A stretch of DNA of 64,000 bases from Polytrichum commune. Its lineage: Eukaryota; Streptophyta; Polytrichopsida; Polytrichales; Polytrichaceae. Below are positions 8,281-19,680 of the stretch, one piece after another. Position 1 is the first letter of the stretch; every line of letters begins with the position of its first letter. The position numbers and the translations under genes are program-made. Under the pieces are notes generated by a model. The model searched no databases. It had not been told where the DNA came from and saw only the letters and a list, made by a program, of their open reading frames with translations. The stretch is taken from NCBI GenBank assembly GCA_950295325.1, contig OX485806.1, positions 25,422,001-25,486,000 on the forward strand, written 5' to 3'.

Positions 8281-11040
8281 ATGGGAAATCCAGATGTTGT
8301 GAACGCAACGCTAGGTGCTGCATTTGGTGTCGCTTTTGGAGGCGTTTGGACCTTGCTTGCAAAGGTGATTGAAGGATTGAAGTTTGTTCACCATTGCCAT
8401 GAACAATGCACATCTTTAAGAGAATATTTGGAGAAGATCAAACCTATGTTGTCACAAATATCCAATCAATGTCAATCAAAGGAAGCATTGAAAAATTGGT
8501 TGGATGCATTTCAAAAGTGTGTTGAAGATGCGAACAAGATTTTGGAAATTTGTAGAGATGGCTCTAATTGGGAGCGGATCCATGAGGTGGAATATGGGCT
8601 TCAAATATCGAAGCTAATAGATAAAATCAAGGAAAATGTGAATATATCACCCATGGCACTTTTGACACACGAGAGTATTACAAAATCCAGCATGGGCACT
8701 AGTGTGATGATGCAAGAGGTTCCCCAAGAGATTCTTGGAATGGGGGATCTCTTCGAAAGAGTGAAATCGAAAATCATTGAAGGGCAAAGTGTGAGTCAAA
8801 GCGGTAGATGCGTTGCCATCCAAGGCATGGGTGGATGTGGGAAAACCCTAGTTGCACAAATGGTGAACAACGATGAAGATATCCAAGAATTTTTTGGGAA
8901 AAACTCCATTTTTTGGATCACAGTTGGACGTGATGCATCCGTTTCCGCCATTTACGTACGCTTGAGGGAGCATCTACATGTTCAAACAAATTGCGAAACA
9001 CCTCTTGAAGACCAACGCACACATTTGATGAATGTGTTTTCAAATCATAGAGTTTTGTTAATATTGGATGACGTGTGGGATAATGTGCACGAGTTTAAAA
9101 AGATGGTATATTGGTTGAACATCGCAAAAGGATCGGGGACTGTGACACTGGTCACTACAAGAGATTCGTCGATCGCATGCCGCTTTAATGCAAGTGTGGA
9201 GGTTCTCTCATTACTTTCGAAGGAGCACAGTTGGATATTGTTTTGTACGCATGCGTTTGGTACGAATGGGCTTCCATCAAACCAAGAATTGATGAAATTG
9301 GCTAAAGATGTGTGCAATGAATGCAAAGGCTTGCCGTTGGCTTTGAAAGTCATTGGGGCGGCAATGAAGAGCAAGGATGATATTGCGGAATGGAGATCGA
9401 CATTGCAAGATCTACGGAAATCGAATGCAACGGTTGACAATAGCATTGAACAAGAACTTTTCAATCGCCTCCGAATCAGCTATGACCAATTGGACGAACC
9501 CACAAAAAGATGTTTCTTATATTTTGCAGCCTATCCTGAAGATTCGAAAATACCACGAAAGGAGTTATTTGATATGTGGGTTACCGAAGATTTCTTTGGC
9601 GAGGACCTTGATGCGGAGGATGCTTTGGATAAAGCGCGCTCTACTTTGAATGAGCTTAGGAGGCGATTATTAGTTGATGATTGCGAGACTCATTGGGAAG
9701 AGGAGTGTGTCAAAATGCACGACATTTTACGTGATCTTGCAATGCATATGACAAAAGAAGGTGAGGAGGTTGTATGCGAGAATTTGTTCAAGCCCGGAAT
9801 GAAAAATTTGAAGCAATTTCCGACTGCTTGGTTAAGGAAACCATTGAAGGTGAAGAGGATGTCATTACTTGGCCAGAATATCAATAGATTTCCCAACAAC
9901 TTCATAGCTCCAGAGTTGGCAATATGCATGATTGGTGATTCTTCAACCACATCATCAACATCTTCAAGCGTACAAGAATGTGTCATAGAAGAGGGCTTCT
10001 TTGAAAATATGGCCAACATTAAATACATGCGACTACATTTAAATGAAACTTTGAAAAAAATACCTTCGACCATTGGGATGCTAAGGTTACTTCAACACCT
10101 CGATCTGAGTCTTTGTACGGCGTTGAAAGAGCTTCCGGAGAGCATCGGAGGATTGGGGTCCCTTCAACACCTCGATCTGAGTTTTTGTACGGCGTTGAAA
10201 GAGCTTCCGGAGAGCATCGGAGGATTGGAGTCCCTTCAACACCTCGATATGAGGTGGTGTACGGCTTTGAAAGAGCTTCCGAAGAGCATCGGAGGATTGG
10301 GGTCCCTTCAACACCTCGATCTGTTCACTTGTGTGGCGTTGAAAGAGCTTCTGGAGAGCATCGGAGGATTGGGGTCCCTTCAACACCTCGATCTGAGCTC
10401 GTGTTGGGAGTTGAAAGAGCTTCCGGAGAGCATCGGAGGATTGGGGTCCCTTCAACACCTCGGTCTGAGCCATTGTGGGGCGTTGAAGGAGCTTCCGGAG
10501 AGCATCGGAGGATTGGGGTCCCTGCAACACCTCGATCTGAGCCATTGTAGGGCGTTGAAAGAGCTTCCGGAGAGCATCGGAGCATTGGGGTCCCTTCAAC
10601 ACCTTGATCTGAGATATTGTGGGGTGTTGAAAGAGCTTCCGGAGAGCATCGGAGGATTGGGATCCCTTCAACACCTCGATCTGAGATGTTATGGGGTGTT
10701 GAAAGAGCTTCCGGAAAGGATCGGAGGATTGGGGTCCCTTCAACACCTCGATCTGAGCCATTGTGAGGCGTTGAAAGAGCTTCCGGAGAGCATCGGAGGA
10801 TTGGGGTCCCTTCAACACCTCAATATGAGCAAATGTAAGGCGTTGGAAAAGCTTCCGGAGAGCATCGAAGGATTGGGGTCCCTTCAACGGCTCTATCTTG
10901 ATTCATGTGTGGCACTCACTCAGCTTCCGGATGCCATGGGAGCATTGGGGTCCCTTGCATTACTTGATATAAAGAATTGTGAGGCATTGAAAGAATTTCC
11001 ATGCTTCACAAACAGTTCCCGACTTCAAATTTTATGCTAA
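8281..11040 (+). CDS. RPW8/coiled-coil-type NLR immune receptor (NB-ARC-LRR), 919 aa
   Basis: This is an intracellular plant immune receptor that switches from an ADP- to an ATP-bound state on pathogen sensing. Residues about 1-125 form an alpha-helical domain resembling RPW8/CC-R (LGAAFGVAFGGVWTLLAKV, then heptad-like helices). The NB-ARC follows: P-loop GMGGCGKT (182-189), kinase-2 LLILDDVW (259-266), RNBS-B TLVTTRD (289-295), GLPLAL (350-355), RNBS-D CFLYFAAYPED and a canonical MHD (479-481). The LRR runs from about 604 to 891 as twelve nearly identical 24-residue units plus a final diverged one. All nucleotide-binding motifs are intact, so the gene looks functional. I chose ATG 8281. The frame is open 15 bases upstream, but only by a TTG. 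The coding part lacks introns. RPW8-like helper NLRs and bryophyte NLRs are the closest styles, and which clade it belongs to needs a tree. Confidence 0.93.
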   Translation: MGNPDVVNATLGAAFGVAFGGVWTLLAKVIEGLKFVHHCHEQCTSLREYLEKIKPMLSQISNQCQSKEALKNWLDAFQKCVEDANKILEICRDGSNWERIHEVEYGLQISKLIDKIKENVNISPMALLTHESITKSSMGTSVMMQEVPQEILGMGDLFERVKSKIIEGQSVSQSGRCVAIQGMGGCGKTLVAQMVNNDEDIQEFFGKNSIFWITVGRDASVSAIYVRLREHLHVQTNCETPLEDQRTHLMNVFSNHRVLLILDDVWDNVHEFKKMVYWLNIAKGSGTVTLVTTRDSSIACRFNASVEVLSLLSKEHSWILFCTHAFGTNGLPSNQELMKLAKDVCNECKGLPLALKVIGAAMKSKDDIAEWRSTLQDLRKSNATVDNSIEQELFNRLRISYDQLDEPTKRCFLYFAAYPEDSKIPRKELFDMWVTEDFFGEDLDAEDALDKARSTLNELRRRLLVDDCETHWEEECVKMHDILRDLAMHMTKEGEEVVCENLFKPGMKNLKQFPTAWLRKPLKVKRMSLLGQNINRFPNNFIAPELAICMIGDSSTTSSTSSSVQECVIEEGFFENMANIKYMRLHLNETLKKIPSTIGMLRLLQHLDLSLCTALKELPESIGGLGSLQHLDLSFCTALKELPESIGGLESLQHLDMRWCTALKELPKSIGGLGSLQHLDLFTCVALKELLESIGGLGSLQHLDLSSCWELKELPESIGGLGSLQHLGLSHCGALKELPESIGGLGSLQHLDLSHCRALKELPESIGALGSLQHLDLRYCGVLKELPESIGGLGSLQHLDLRCYGVLKELPERIGGLGSLQHLDLSHCEALKELPESIGGLGSLQHLNMSKCKALEKLPESIEGLGSLQRLYLDSCVALTQLPDAMGALGSLALLDIKNCEALKEFPCFTNSSRLQILC
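10090..10953 (+). repeat. 72-bp coding minisatellite (LRR units of the NLR)
   Basis: There are twelve tandem 72-bp units, each encoding LQHLDLS.C.ALKELPESIGGLGS-type leucine-rich repeats. Most units differ only at the variable positions after LDL (SLC, SFC, RWC, FTC, SSC, SHC, RYC, RCY). The backbone is nearly invariant at DNA level, indicating recent unit duplication or conversion. Because 72 is divisible by three, long open readings also appear in another plus frame and on the minus strand. These are shadows. Confidence 0.95.
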
Positions 11041-13519
11041 TTTACTATATTCTCAAGTTTAGTTCATGCATTCAACTAGTTAATCGTCAACAAAATGAAC
11101 TTTGCATGCCACGTACGAAAGTTAACGTGAACTAAAAAAAAGGTTCCTTTTTGGAGGTTTCAACATACATAGCATGCATAGGAGAGAGGTCTTTGTTTTG
11201 TTTAAACATTTAAATTTTTGTGAAGAATAGACTGAAGGTATATGTACAAAAGGGGGCCCTAAGGTTTAGAGAAAACAATGACAATAAATGTATTAGTTTT
11301 ATTCAATTCACGTTTTCACCTGTTGTTGACATGTATTGATAGACTTCAATGACTACCATCTCCCGATTTGTTAGAATTTGCAATTGGATTCTAGATGCTT
11401 ACACACCGGATGCTTTTGGAGCACTCGTGGGCTCCCTCCAATTTTGCTCTTTAGATTGTGTACTAGTTATTGCGCTCTTGTATTTGTTTGTTTGATGTAA
11501 TCATTCACTTACATGCTATGGATGGAAAAAATGTAGAACGATTTTCTCATTGCAAAGTGAAAGTGGATTTTTGATATGAAATAACGGAATATCCAATTCA
11601 TGATTTGTATATGTCTAGTGTAGGAATTCATCACATTAAAGTGAAAAACTTAGTACAAATGCGTGAGTCTATTTTCTACTATGCCATTGATACACATATA
11701 TTTGTTTTTTACTTTTATAAAATTCTCAAATAAAGGACGTTTGATTTCATGGTGACCCATGTACGTCATTTAGGTTTCCAATGAAGAATCCACTTGTTGG
11801 GTTTAACCAATTCGACAAGGTTTTAGAAATTTAATTCACTTTATAATATCCTCATGACAATGTGTGATATAATTGGGTGCAAACATGGTAAAGTGGACCT
11901 AGAAAGTGTTTCGGTCTATGTAAATTTGGAGGTGCCATTAGAAAGTAACTACTCTTAAATTTAAGTGTGATTCTTCTATGAATATCAATATATTGTTCTT
12001 ATAGTACACTAGCATGAGCATCAAATGAGTGAAATAAAAGTGAAGAAAACATGTATTTTAGAATATCTATATATCATTTTTCAACACCTATACAAACCGG
12101 TCACGATTTGGAAGTGGTTGAAAGTGACATATGACTAGTCTCATAACAACATATTGAATTAGAATTTTCGTATAATGAGCTAAAACACATCTATATGCAC
12201 ATATATGTTGGAAAAAATGAACAAAACCATTTATTTTGGTGTAAGAAACAATTGCATAAAACTCAAATTTAGTAATTTTCCCCATTCTTTTTGGAATTTT
12301 CATAATATCATATACACAAAGGTCATGATAAATGAATTTCCACTTTATTACATATTTAAAAAAAATTATAACATAGTTAAAATTTGATTTTCTTTGGAAC
12401 AAAATGCTATATCTACTAGTTCTAGTGCAAGGAGCACTAGGAATGCAAGTGAGATTAATGAGGGAATCATGGAAAAACATCCCATTTTTTTTATCATCAT
12501 TCATCGTAAATCTTCATACAATCATTAATGAACTTAGGATCCTTTAAATTTTGGAAGCATTGGGTTTAGAAAGCATATCAAGTAGGCTTATAATAAACCT
12601 ATGGGTACTTTATGTGACATAGAGTGCAATAAACGTCCATGTTGAATGCGGTTCCCTTTATGTTCTCTCATGTTCCCTCCCATGTTCTATGACATTAACA
12701 AGTGGTGAATTCACTTACAACAAATGAGTGCAAGGATCAGAGATTGTCCATTTTTATGTGTTTGCTCCCAATGACATAAATGAACCTTTTGTGGGGCCTC
12801 GTCTAAGGATGTCTTGGAACATTAAATTTGTTACAAAATATCACGGCAATGTGCAAAGCTTGGACATATGGCTATAATATTGTCTAAACCTCATCTTCAC
12901 CCAAGGCAAGGGCTTAATTCACATTTCCTAGAAATTTAGAGGTTAAGCAATATGAAATCCACAAAGTATTAGGACCAATGACATTCCTAGCACATGGTTT
13001 TGTGCCACACCCTACCCCTACGGCCCACCCAAGCATAGTGGGTGTGTCTGAGTTCATTGGATATTTTTAGTCGACTATGTGGGGACCTAGGAACTTGCCC
13101 TAGGGTGAGATAGGCGCAAGCCAATTTGCCCTCCTTAAGAAGGTGGTCCACCTTTTATGGTATTTAAGATCACATGCGTAAGAGACTCACTTACCCTATT
13201 ATGAGGCATTTCCTAGGTTACACTCACGATTAACAACTTCACCATTGATAGCGTCACCTCATGACGGTCGCTAGGAGTACGCTCAAAAACATCTTAACCT
13301 TGTATACTAAACGCAAGACTATCATCTAAGGTATCGCAATGTGCCAGCTACTCTAAATGTCACAATGTAGATATTTTTCACATAAAGAATTCATCTATGT
13401 TGACCAATCGAATCATATTGGCAATTAGCGGACATGACAATTTAAGACCTCTACGCATCTAGTTTAGGCCCTTTGCAAATAGTGTACGTGACAATAAATA
13501 CCATAAACGGTGGAGTAGT
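11041..13519. other. AT-rich intergenic region
   Basis: No gene, transposon end or RNA gene could be supported. Short ORFs such as those around 12.1-12.5 kb have random composition. The first few hundred bases presumably hold the NLR 3' UTR. Confidence 0.6.
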
Positions 13520-14466
<947 letters not shown>

Positions 14467-14599
14467 AACCCTACAGTAAGTGAAGTTGTTGTTTTGCAGA
14501 CACGTTCCGCCCGTATGTTTAGTTTCAGAACACCAAAATTTTGCAATAAAAGAGTTTGCATGGCGATCAAGACTTTAGGGTACGCCCGCTCAATTTGCA

Positions 14600-16150
14600 A
14601 GCGTACTCTAACTGATCACATAGCTGCATAACCTTTTGTTACCACTAACCAAAGGTTGGTTGACTAATGCTTTGCTCAACTTGCCCCGGTTTTTAACATG
14701 ACATTAATTATGACGCATTATAATTATGTGGCCCAAACAATTGATGTTTCATTATTATTAAAATAATATAAAATAATATAATTATGATTAAATATGTATT
14801 TCTAAGTTTGAACATTGATTTGATATTTTATTTTATTTTATGTGTAAAATAATTTATAGTTTTAACATGTATGCTAATTTTACAATGTATGTTAATATAG
14901 GATGATGTAAGGAATATTGTGGTCCACCTCGTAGCATAATGGAAAATAAGAGGTGGGCATTCAAGACAAAAACTTGGGCTACTCATTTGTAAAAGTTGGT
15001 TAGCATTAGGGGTATGAGTGAGTTAACGTTTCTTCACAAAAGCAAGTTCCCAAAAGTTAGCTAATTTCTACTTTGATGACTTTTATTTGAACCTTGATTT
15101 TAACTAGGTGGTGTGGCCCTGAGATAGATTAGCTCTCGAATATGTTGGCTAAGTCTCGTACCTAGGCAATACAGGCACAATATAACTAATTTGAGTGGTT
15201 ACTTACTCTAACTGGAGCCTTAACCGGGATGTGCAATTGGGCAGTTACAAGGTAGATGGACGTTAAGCAAATTACACCCTTTTATGGAATTACATATTGG
15301 AATCACATAATTCTACGACCTCCATGACTTCGTATTGTAAATTTCATGTTTTACAAGAAAAGTTAAGTAGGTTGTGTGGACATTATAGAACATAAAAAAC
15401 TTCACTTGGTGAGAAACTACATTCTCAATAACAATAATAACATACTTTAGTATTGCATAACTCCAACTGGTAACTAACACTAAAACCAAAACCAAAGTAG
15501 CCTACACATGTTTTAATAGTGTGAAGTAGAGGTACAATATTTTTCAGCCACAAGTCTGAAATTTCTACTGCTTGTGAACATTTTCAAGTTTGAAATATGT
15601 AATTTTGGAAAGGAAAAAAATGATAAAGGATGTATACATGCAACACTCTAAGAATCCAAAAGGTGTTCATCTTGCTTCCAAAAGTTATAGCCTCAATACA
15701 TCCTATAGATTGACTTTTGTGCTTGTGTAATTTCTACATTGTTCTAAGATCCTTACATATGAAGAAATGTTGGAAATCCCTTTTTATAGGCTTGCTTATC
15801 TTTATAAACAACAAAATTAAGAACCAACTTCAAGTACTATAAAACTTGCATGAATGCTAAAGGACTTCCAAAATTGACCCAACCCATATTCCGGTTAAAG
15901 CTTTGGTCAGAGTAAGTAACCACTTAAATTAGTTATATTGTGTCCACACCGCCTAGGGACGACACAGCTATGTGAGCGTAGAGCGGAGAGCAGAGATTTG
16001 GAGAGCGGAGAGCGGAGATGAAGAAAAAATAGCAAACTTGTCAGACTAAATTTAGCAAAGAAATTTAATAGAAAAGAATATACCTGGAATATTCCAGAAT
16101 TGGCCAAAAATAGCAAAAATGTATGACCTATTTCCGTGGAATGGATAGGT
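14600..16150 (+). repeat. Left arm of long inverted repeat (partner 48230-48900)
   Basis: The arm matches the reverse complement of 48230-48900 in order: ACCACTAACCAAAGG, GTGGCCCAAAC, GTCCACCTCGTAGCA, CTACTCATTTGTAAAAGTT, TTCTTCACAAAAGCAAG, CCCAAAAGTTAGCTAA, GGTGGTGTGGCC, GAGATAGATTAGCTCTC, TGTGAGCGTAGAGCGGAGAG and CCTATTTCCGTGGA. Identity is moderate, roughly 75-80% by eye, with an 800-bp insertion at 15161-15957 in this arm only. The inner part (15971-16018) is an AGAGCGG-rich minisatellite like the subterminal repeats of CACTA-type elements. These arms enclose a 32-34 kb gene-bearing region. Confidence 0.75.
15161..15957. mobile_element. Foldback/TIR element, about 800 bp, inserted in the left arm
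   Basis: CCTAGGCAATACAGGCACAA and the following bases through ATATAACTAATTTGAGTGGT and TACTTACTCTA are mirrored at the other end, where AGAGTAAGTAACCACTTAAA runs into TTAGTTATATTGTGTCCACA and CCGCCTAGG. The inverted ends are about 50 bp long and about 85% identical. The right arm of the large inverted repeat lacks this block, so it is a later insertion. No ORF of interest is inside. The target duplication was not resolved. Confidence 0.7.
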
Positions 16151-16464
16151 CCAACATTAAATGAAAATGATCTGAATTTGAAATGTAGTCGTTAAATTTA
16201 GAATACGGGAAGTGCAAAAATGATATAAGAATTATGATAAAATAGATAAGTATATGATTTAAACCAAGGGTGATTCCAAAAAAGAAGATTTAAAAATGAT
16301 TTTATCGAGTTTGGTATAATTGAAGAAGTAGTCAAAGAAAATACAAATGGCGACTACCTTGCTTCGTTTTTATTCCATCACTTTTATATTTGTCCTATGT
16401 GTGAATCAACTATAGAGCTTGGACTCGCACAATTATTGTTTGAAGAGATTATCTTCAGCTCAAA

Positions 16465-16474
16465 ATATATAAGG
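16465..16474 (+). promoter_or_regulatory. TATA box-like element for gene A
   Basis: ATATATAAGG at this position lies about 50-60 bp before the ATG at 16525, a suitable distance for a plant TATA box with a short leader. It is the only clear TATA-like element in the preceding 300 bases. Confidence 0.4.
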
Positions 16475-16524
16475 ACATAAGGTAGACTCGTATCCAATAC
16501 GGATGTAGAGTGTTTAGGGTCACA

Positions 16525-17004
16525 ATGGGAGAGGAGAAAAACATGTTCGCTGGCCTAGGATGGGAGAAGGAGATTAGGAGTCTAGGAGATCCCCATGTTC
16601 CTTTTAATCCATCGCCGGAACATGACAAAGGTGCTGGAAAGCAATGTAGTGATGACTACGAACTCACACCATTTTCGCAGTCCACACAAGCATGGAGGTG
16701 GAGGATGCAGGAGGAGCAGAAACAATATGCAAAGAAAAATAAAACGCGAGCGGATGTGCAGGAGAAGGACGTTGATGTGAATGAAGACAAGACGACGAAC
16801 GGGGAGGATGAGGTGAAGGTAGTAGGCGAATCTTCGAGGTCTTTGTCATTTCGCGAGAGGATGAGAGGATTGTCGCCGCATCGTCGTCCATTGAAGGATC
16901 GAATGAGGGATAAAACGGTGTCATACATTGATTTGCTTCGACCGGGTCCACCTCCATCAAGAAGGGACGACGAAACACCTAGAAGGTTGGCGAAACGGAA
17001 GTAG
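16525..17004 (+). CDS. Gene A: small, highly charged, nuclear-type protein of unknown function (159 aa)
   Basis: The ORF starts MGEEKNMFAGLGWEKEIRSL. Its middle is rich in K, E and D (EEQKQYAKKNKTR, then VNEDKTTNGEDEVKVV) and its C-terminus is basic (RERMRGLSPHRRPLKDRMRD, ending RRLAKRK), suggesting nuclear localisation and nucleic-acid binding. No enzyme motif is visible. A frame opening at GTG 16510 adds five residues; I prefer the ATG at 16525. It lies just inside the left inverted arm and ends 218 bp from the convergent end of gene B, so it is probably an accessory gene of the enclosing element. No homologue is recognised. Confidence 0.5.
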   Translation: MGEEKNMFAGLGWEKEIRSLGDPHVPFNPSPEHDKGAGKQCSDDYELTPFSQSTQAWRWRMQEEQKQYAKKNKTRADVQEKDVDVNEDKTTNGEDEVKVVGESSRSLSFRERMRGLSPHRRPLKDRMRDKTVSYIDLLRPGPPPSRRDDETPRRLAKRK

Positions 17005-17221
17005 ATTTGATAGAGATAGGTAGCATCTTAAAATTGAAAATGAAATGTTCAACCGGGAAAGAGACACATGACACATTTGAATATTGTAATACAAAATTTT
17101 GAAGGGAATAAAAATACTCTATGAGATTATATTTATTATAGCAATCAATTATGAGTTCACATTCGGTCCAGAACTGACTACATCCATGAGGACAAAATGT
17201 AGTGCTAGGATGAGAGTAATT

Positions 17222-19680
17222 CTAAGAAGTAGACTGTGTCAAGAGGCCCCCTTCGAGGATGAGTTTGACCTCATTGAAGCAAAAGGTAGGGGCGTGAATG
17301 AACAAGTCAACTTCGGGGTCTACATTAGAGACCTTGACAAATATGAAGTAGAGGTGCTTACAATGCAGAAACGAATTTCGTTTACGGCCAAACTTTGATA
17401 TCATATCCTTGAAGGCTGGGCAATTACACTCGGGCAGGGAACTGACTGTGAGTTGGTAAATTGATTGAGTAGGTGCAGGTTTGGACTGCAACATGATAAC
17501 GCAACCAAATCCAAATCGTGGAATCATGGTCACCTTCAAAATAGTCCCATCCATAGCTCGGGCAGATGCGACCATCTGCATTTGTTTTGCTGATGGTGCG
17601 GTGGCAGACCGTCTTGTAGTCTTGGACTGCCTAGAAGAAGGATACGAGTCTAGGTTGGCAGGAACGTCCACTCCAGAGAGGTCGAGTGGAGGAGTGGATG
17701 TGTTGAAGAGGCGAGTGGGCGTGATGCGCTCTTTTTGAGGGAGCTGAAAGCCGGCGTTCTCAAGCTTAAGGATCTCCGGACGAGTGAGGTTGGTACCAAT
17801 TTTGACAGGCCACACGGGCGGGATTGGAGGTCGTTCTTGGTCTGCGGAGAATTTGTTGACCCACTTGCGACGGGATCCTTTGACACAACGTTCAATGTCG
17901 TCTGGGCAAAAAAAGAACTTCTCGACCTTAGGTGTTGTGAATTTGTAATAGTTCCAAACTCCAACGTATGCCGGTGCAGGGGTGCTCTTGGAGTTGGAGA
18001 CGATTTTGGCAGTGCATTTCTTCTTGGTGACAGCATGCATGGCCCAACATGCTTTGGAGGAATTGTAAGGAACGCGAGCAATATGCCAGAGCTTCTCGTC
18101 CACATTGGATTCTTGTACGGCAGTGACACGACGGAAATCAAATCCAGTAGGAGGGGGTGGTGGAACCTCGATCACTGTCGGGGAGGACTCCTCAACGATG
18201 GTAGGCAAAGGTGAAGCGTGAGATCTTGTGGTTCTCTGAGCGACACGAGGGCGAGAGAAGTTGAGGGTGTCGGGGCGGTGGGTTTCATCATCAACACCAA
18301 TGGGTGTGTCAGGCTTGCGTTTCTGGGAGCCAAAGACTTCGGCACCCTCAAGGTGGGGACTACGAGTACAAAATTCCTCACCGCCAGGCATGTCGAGAAG
18401 AACCTTTTGAAGGACAGCGGGGTCACCAGTACGTTGAGCACGACGTTGAGCAGCACGAAGCATGAGTTCTTCTTTGCTAGGGCCATCGCCCCCAACGCCA
18501 CCCTTAAGAAACTGATGGTACGCCACAACTTGGAGGAAGGCTCGAATATAGTCATCCACAGTGGTCACGTAAAGATCGCCACCTTTGTTTCCGGACGCTT
18601 GGAGCCATTTGTTGTGAATGGACTCGGCAAGGTTTCAATTGGGCATTTGTGCAAATTCCTCGGCGGTCATGATTTTCTCCTGCGCAATGGAAAGGGTGTG
18701 CAAGAAATAAGAAAAGCTTGAAAAAAAAGATAAAACAGAAAACAAAGAGGAATAACACTAAAGACGCACCAATTCCATGAAGCCACCCCATTGTCGATAA
18801 CGAAAGTGCCAGAAGGCCAGCCAAAGCTGAAGGTGTTTGAGCCCTTCCTCGGAGGTGCAGTTAGACGAAGCCCACCAGGCCTTGATGGCGAGGTACCTCG
18901 TTTCCGCCTCGAGCATAGAGGATGCGTCGCGATACTGCAGGCAGAGACGCTTGTGTTGGTCTTGCAAGTCATGCTTGATATAGAGCTTGGTGTGTTTCTC
19001 CAAAGACTGGGTCCAATGGAAATAGTAGGTTCTCTCTCGCCCATCGATGGGAACCTTGGGGTCTCCGGACCCGTAAACAATCCTGACGGCATTCCAATTG
19101 GCTTGGGCACTATCTGCCATGAAGCCTTTGAAGTGGGGCTTGGGGAAGTCATGGCGGGCCATGACGTGGTTGAGGTTATGCCAGAAAAGAACTTGAGCAT
19201 CCTTGTCCTCGGATTGGAAGTCGCAGCAAGCGATGGTCATGACGCGCTGGTAGGTTCCGTCGTATACGTGGCAGGCCATGGTGGTCCACTTGGCGACGCG
19301 TTTGACATGGTCAGACATGATCCAAGCATGCTCCAGATCCCCACCAGGTTGCATACGCTTAACCAAGTCGACCCCACTACCAGGGCCGACCTCGGACATC
19401 TTGAAAACGAAAACTTTGTCGGTCTCGTCACCCTGGCCCGGGAATTGATTACGTTGGACATAGGCCCAGGTGCTGACACCTCGAAGTTTGGCGATGCCAT
19501 CCATAACCCCTAACCTACGTAAGTATTTGAAATTGGTAACCTTGTTACGGAGGTGGGGGGAATTCAACTCCTTGCAACGATCAAAAACTGGTTCAAGTTC
19601 TTCCAACGATAGAAGGTGATGAGGATCAGTATCATTGCGGAGGAGGAACTCACCCACAAGTTCCTTGCTGGCTTCGAGGA
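17222..19680 (-). CDS. MULE-like DDE transposase with SWIM zinc finger (3' part of gene B)
   Basis: Two exons, 19680-18770 and 18679-17222, are separated by a 90-bp intron (GTGCGT...TTGCGCAG) joined in phase 0. The first carries a MULE-type RNase-H-fold core: VYDGTYQRVMTIACC with the first Asp, GFMADSAQANWNAV with the second Asp, and HWTQSLEKHTK in the place of the family's C/H block. The second has TVDDYIRAFLQVV, KEELMLRAAQRRAQRTGDP and, near the end, CNCPAF...CKHLYF, the CxC...CxH pattern of a SWIM zinc finger. An in-frame TGA at 18637-18635, 15 codons into the last exon, is the only lesion seen. Homologues would supply a sense codon there. The role would be DNA binding and transposition. 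FAR1-type domestication is less likely because the gene sits among transposon genes. Confidence 0.75.

Noticed and set aside
9045-10073. Minus-strand ORFs at 9045-9464 and 9690-10073
   Set aside because: They are shadows of the NB-ARC coding sequence with no motifs of their own.
10087-10887. Long minus-strand ORF (266 codons) opposite the NLR LRR, and a plus-strand ORF in another frame at 10113-10550
   Set aside because: Both are forced by the 72-bp period of the LRR minisatellite. The plus-strand NLR frame has all domain motifs.
17481-19513. Plus-strand ORFs of 85-240 codons over gene B
   Set aside because: The minus strand carries conserved MULE and SWIM motifs and a phase-correct intron; the plus frames have no recognisable domain.
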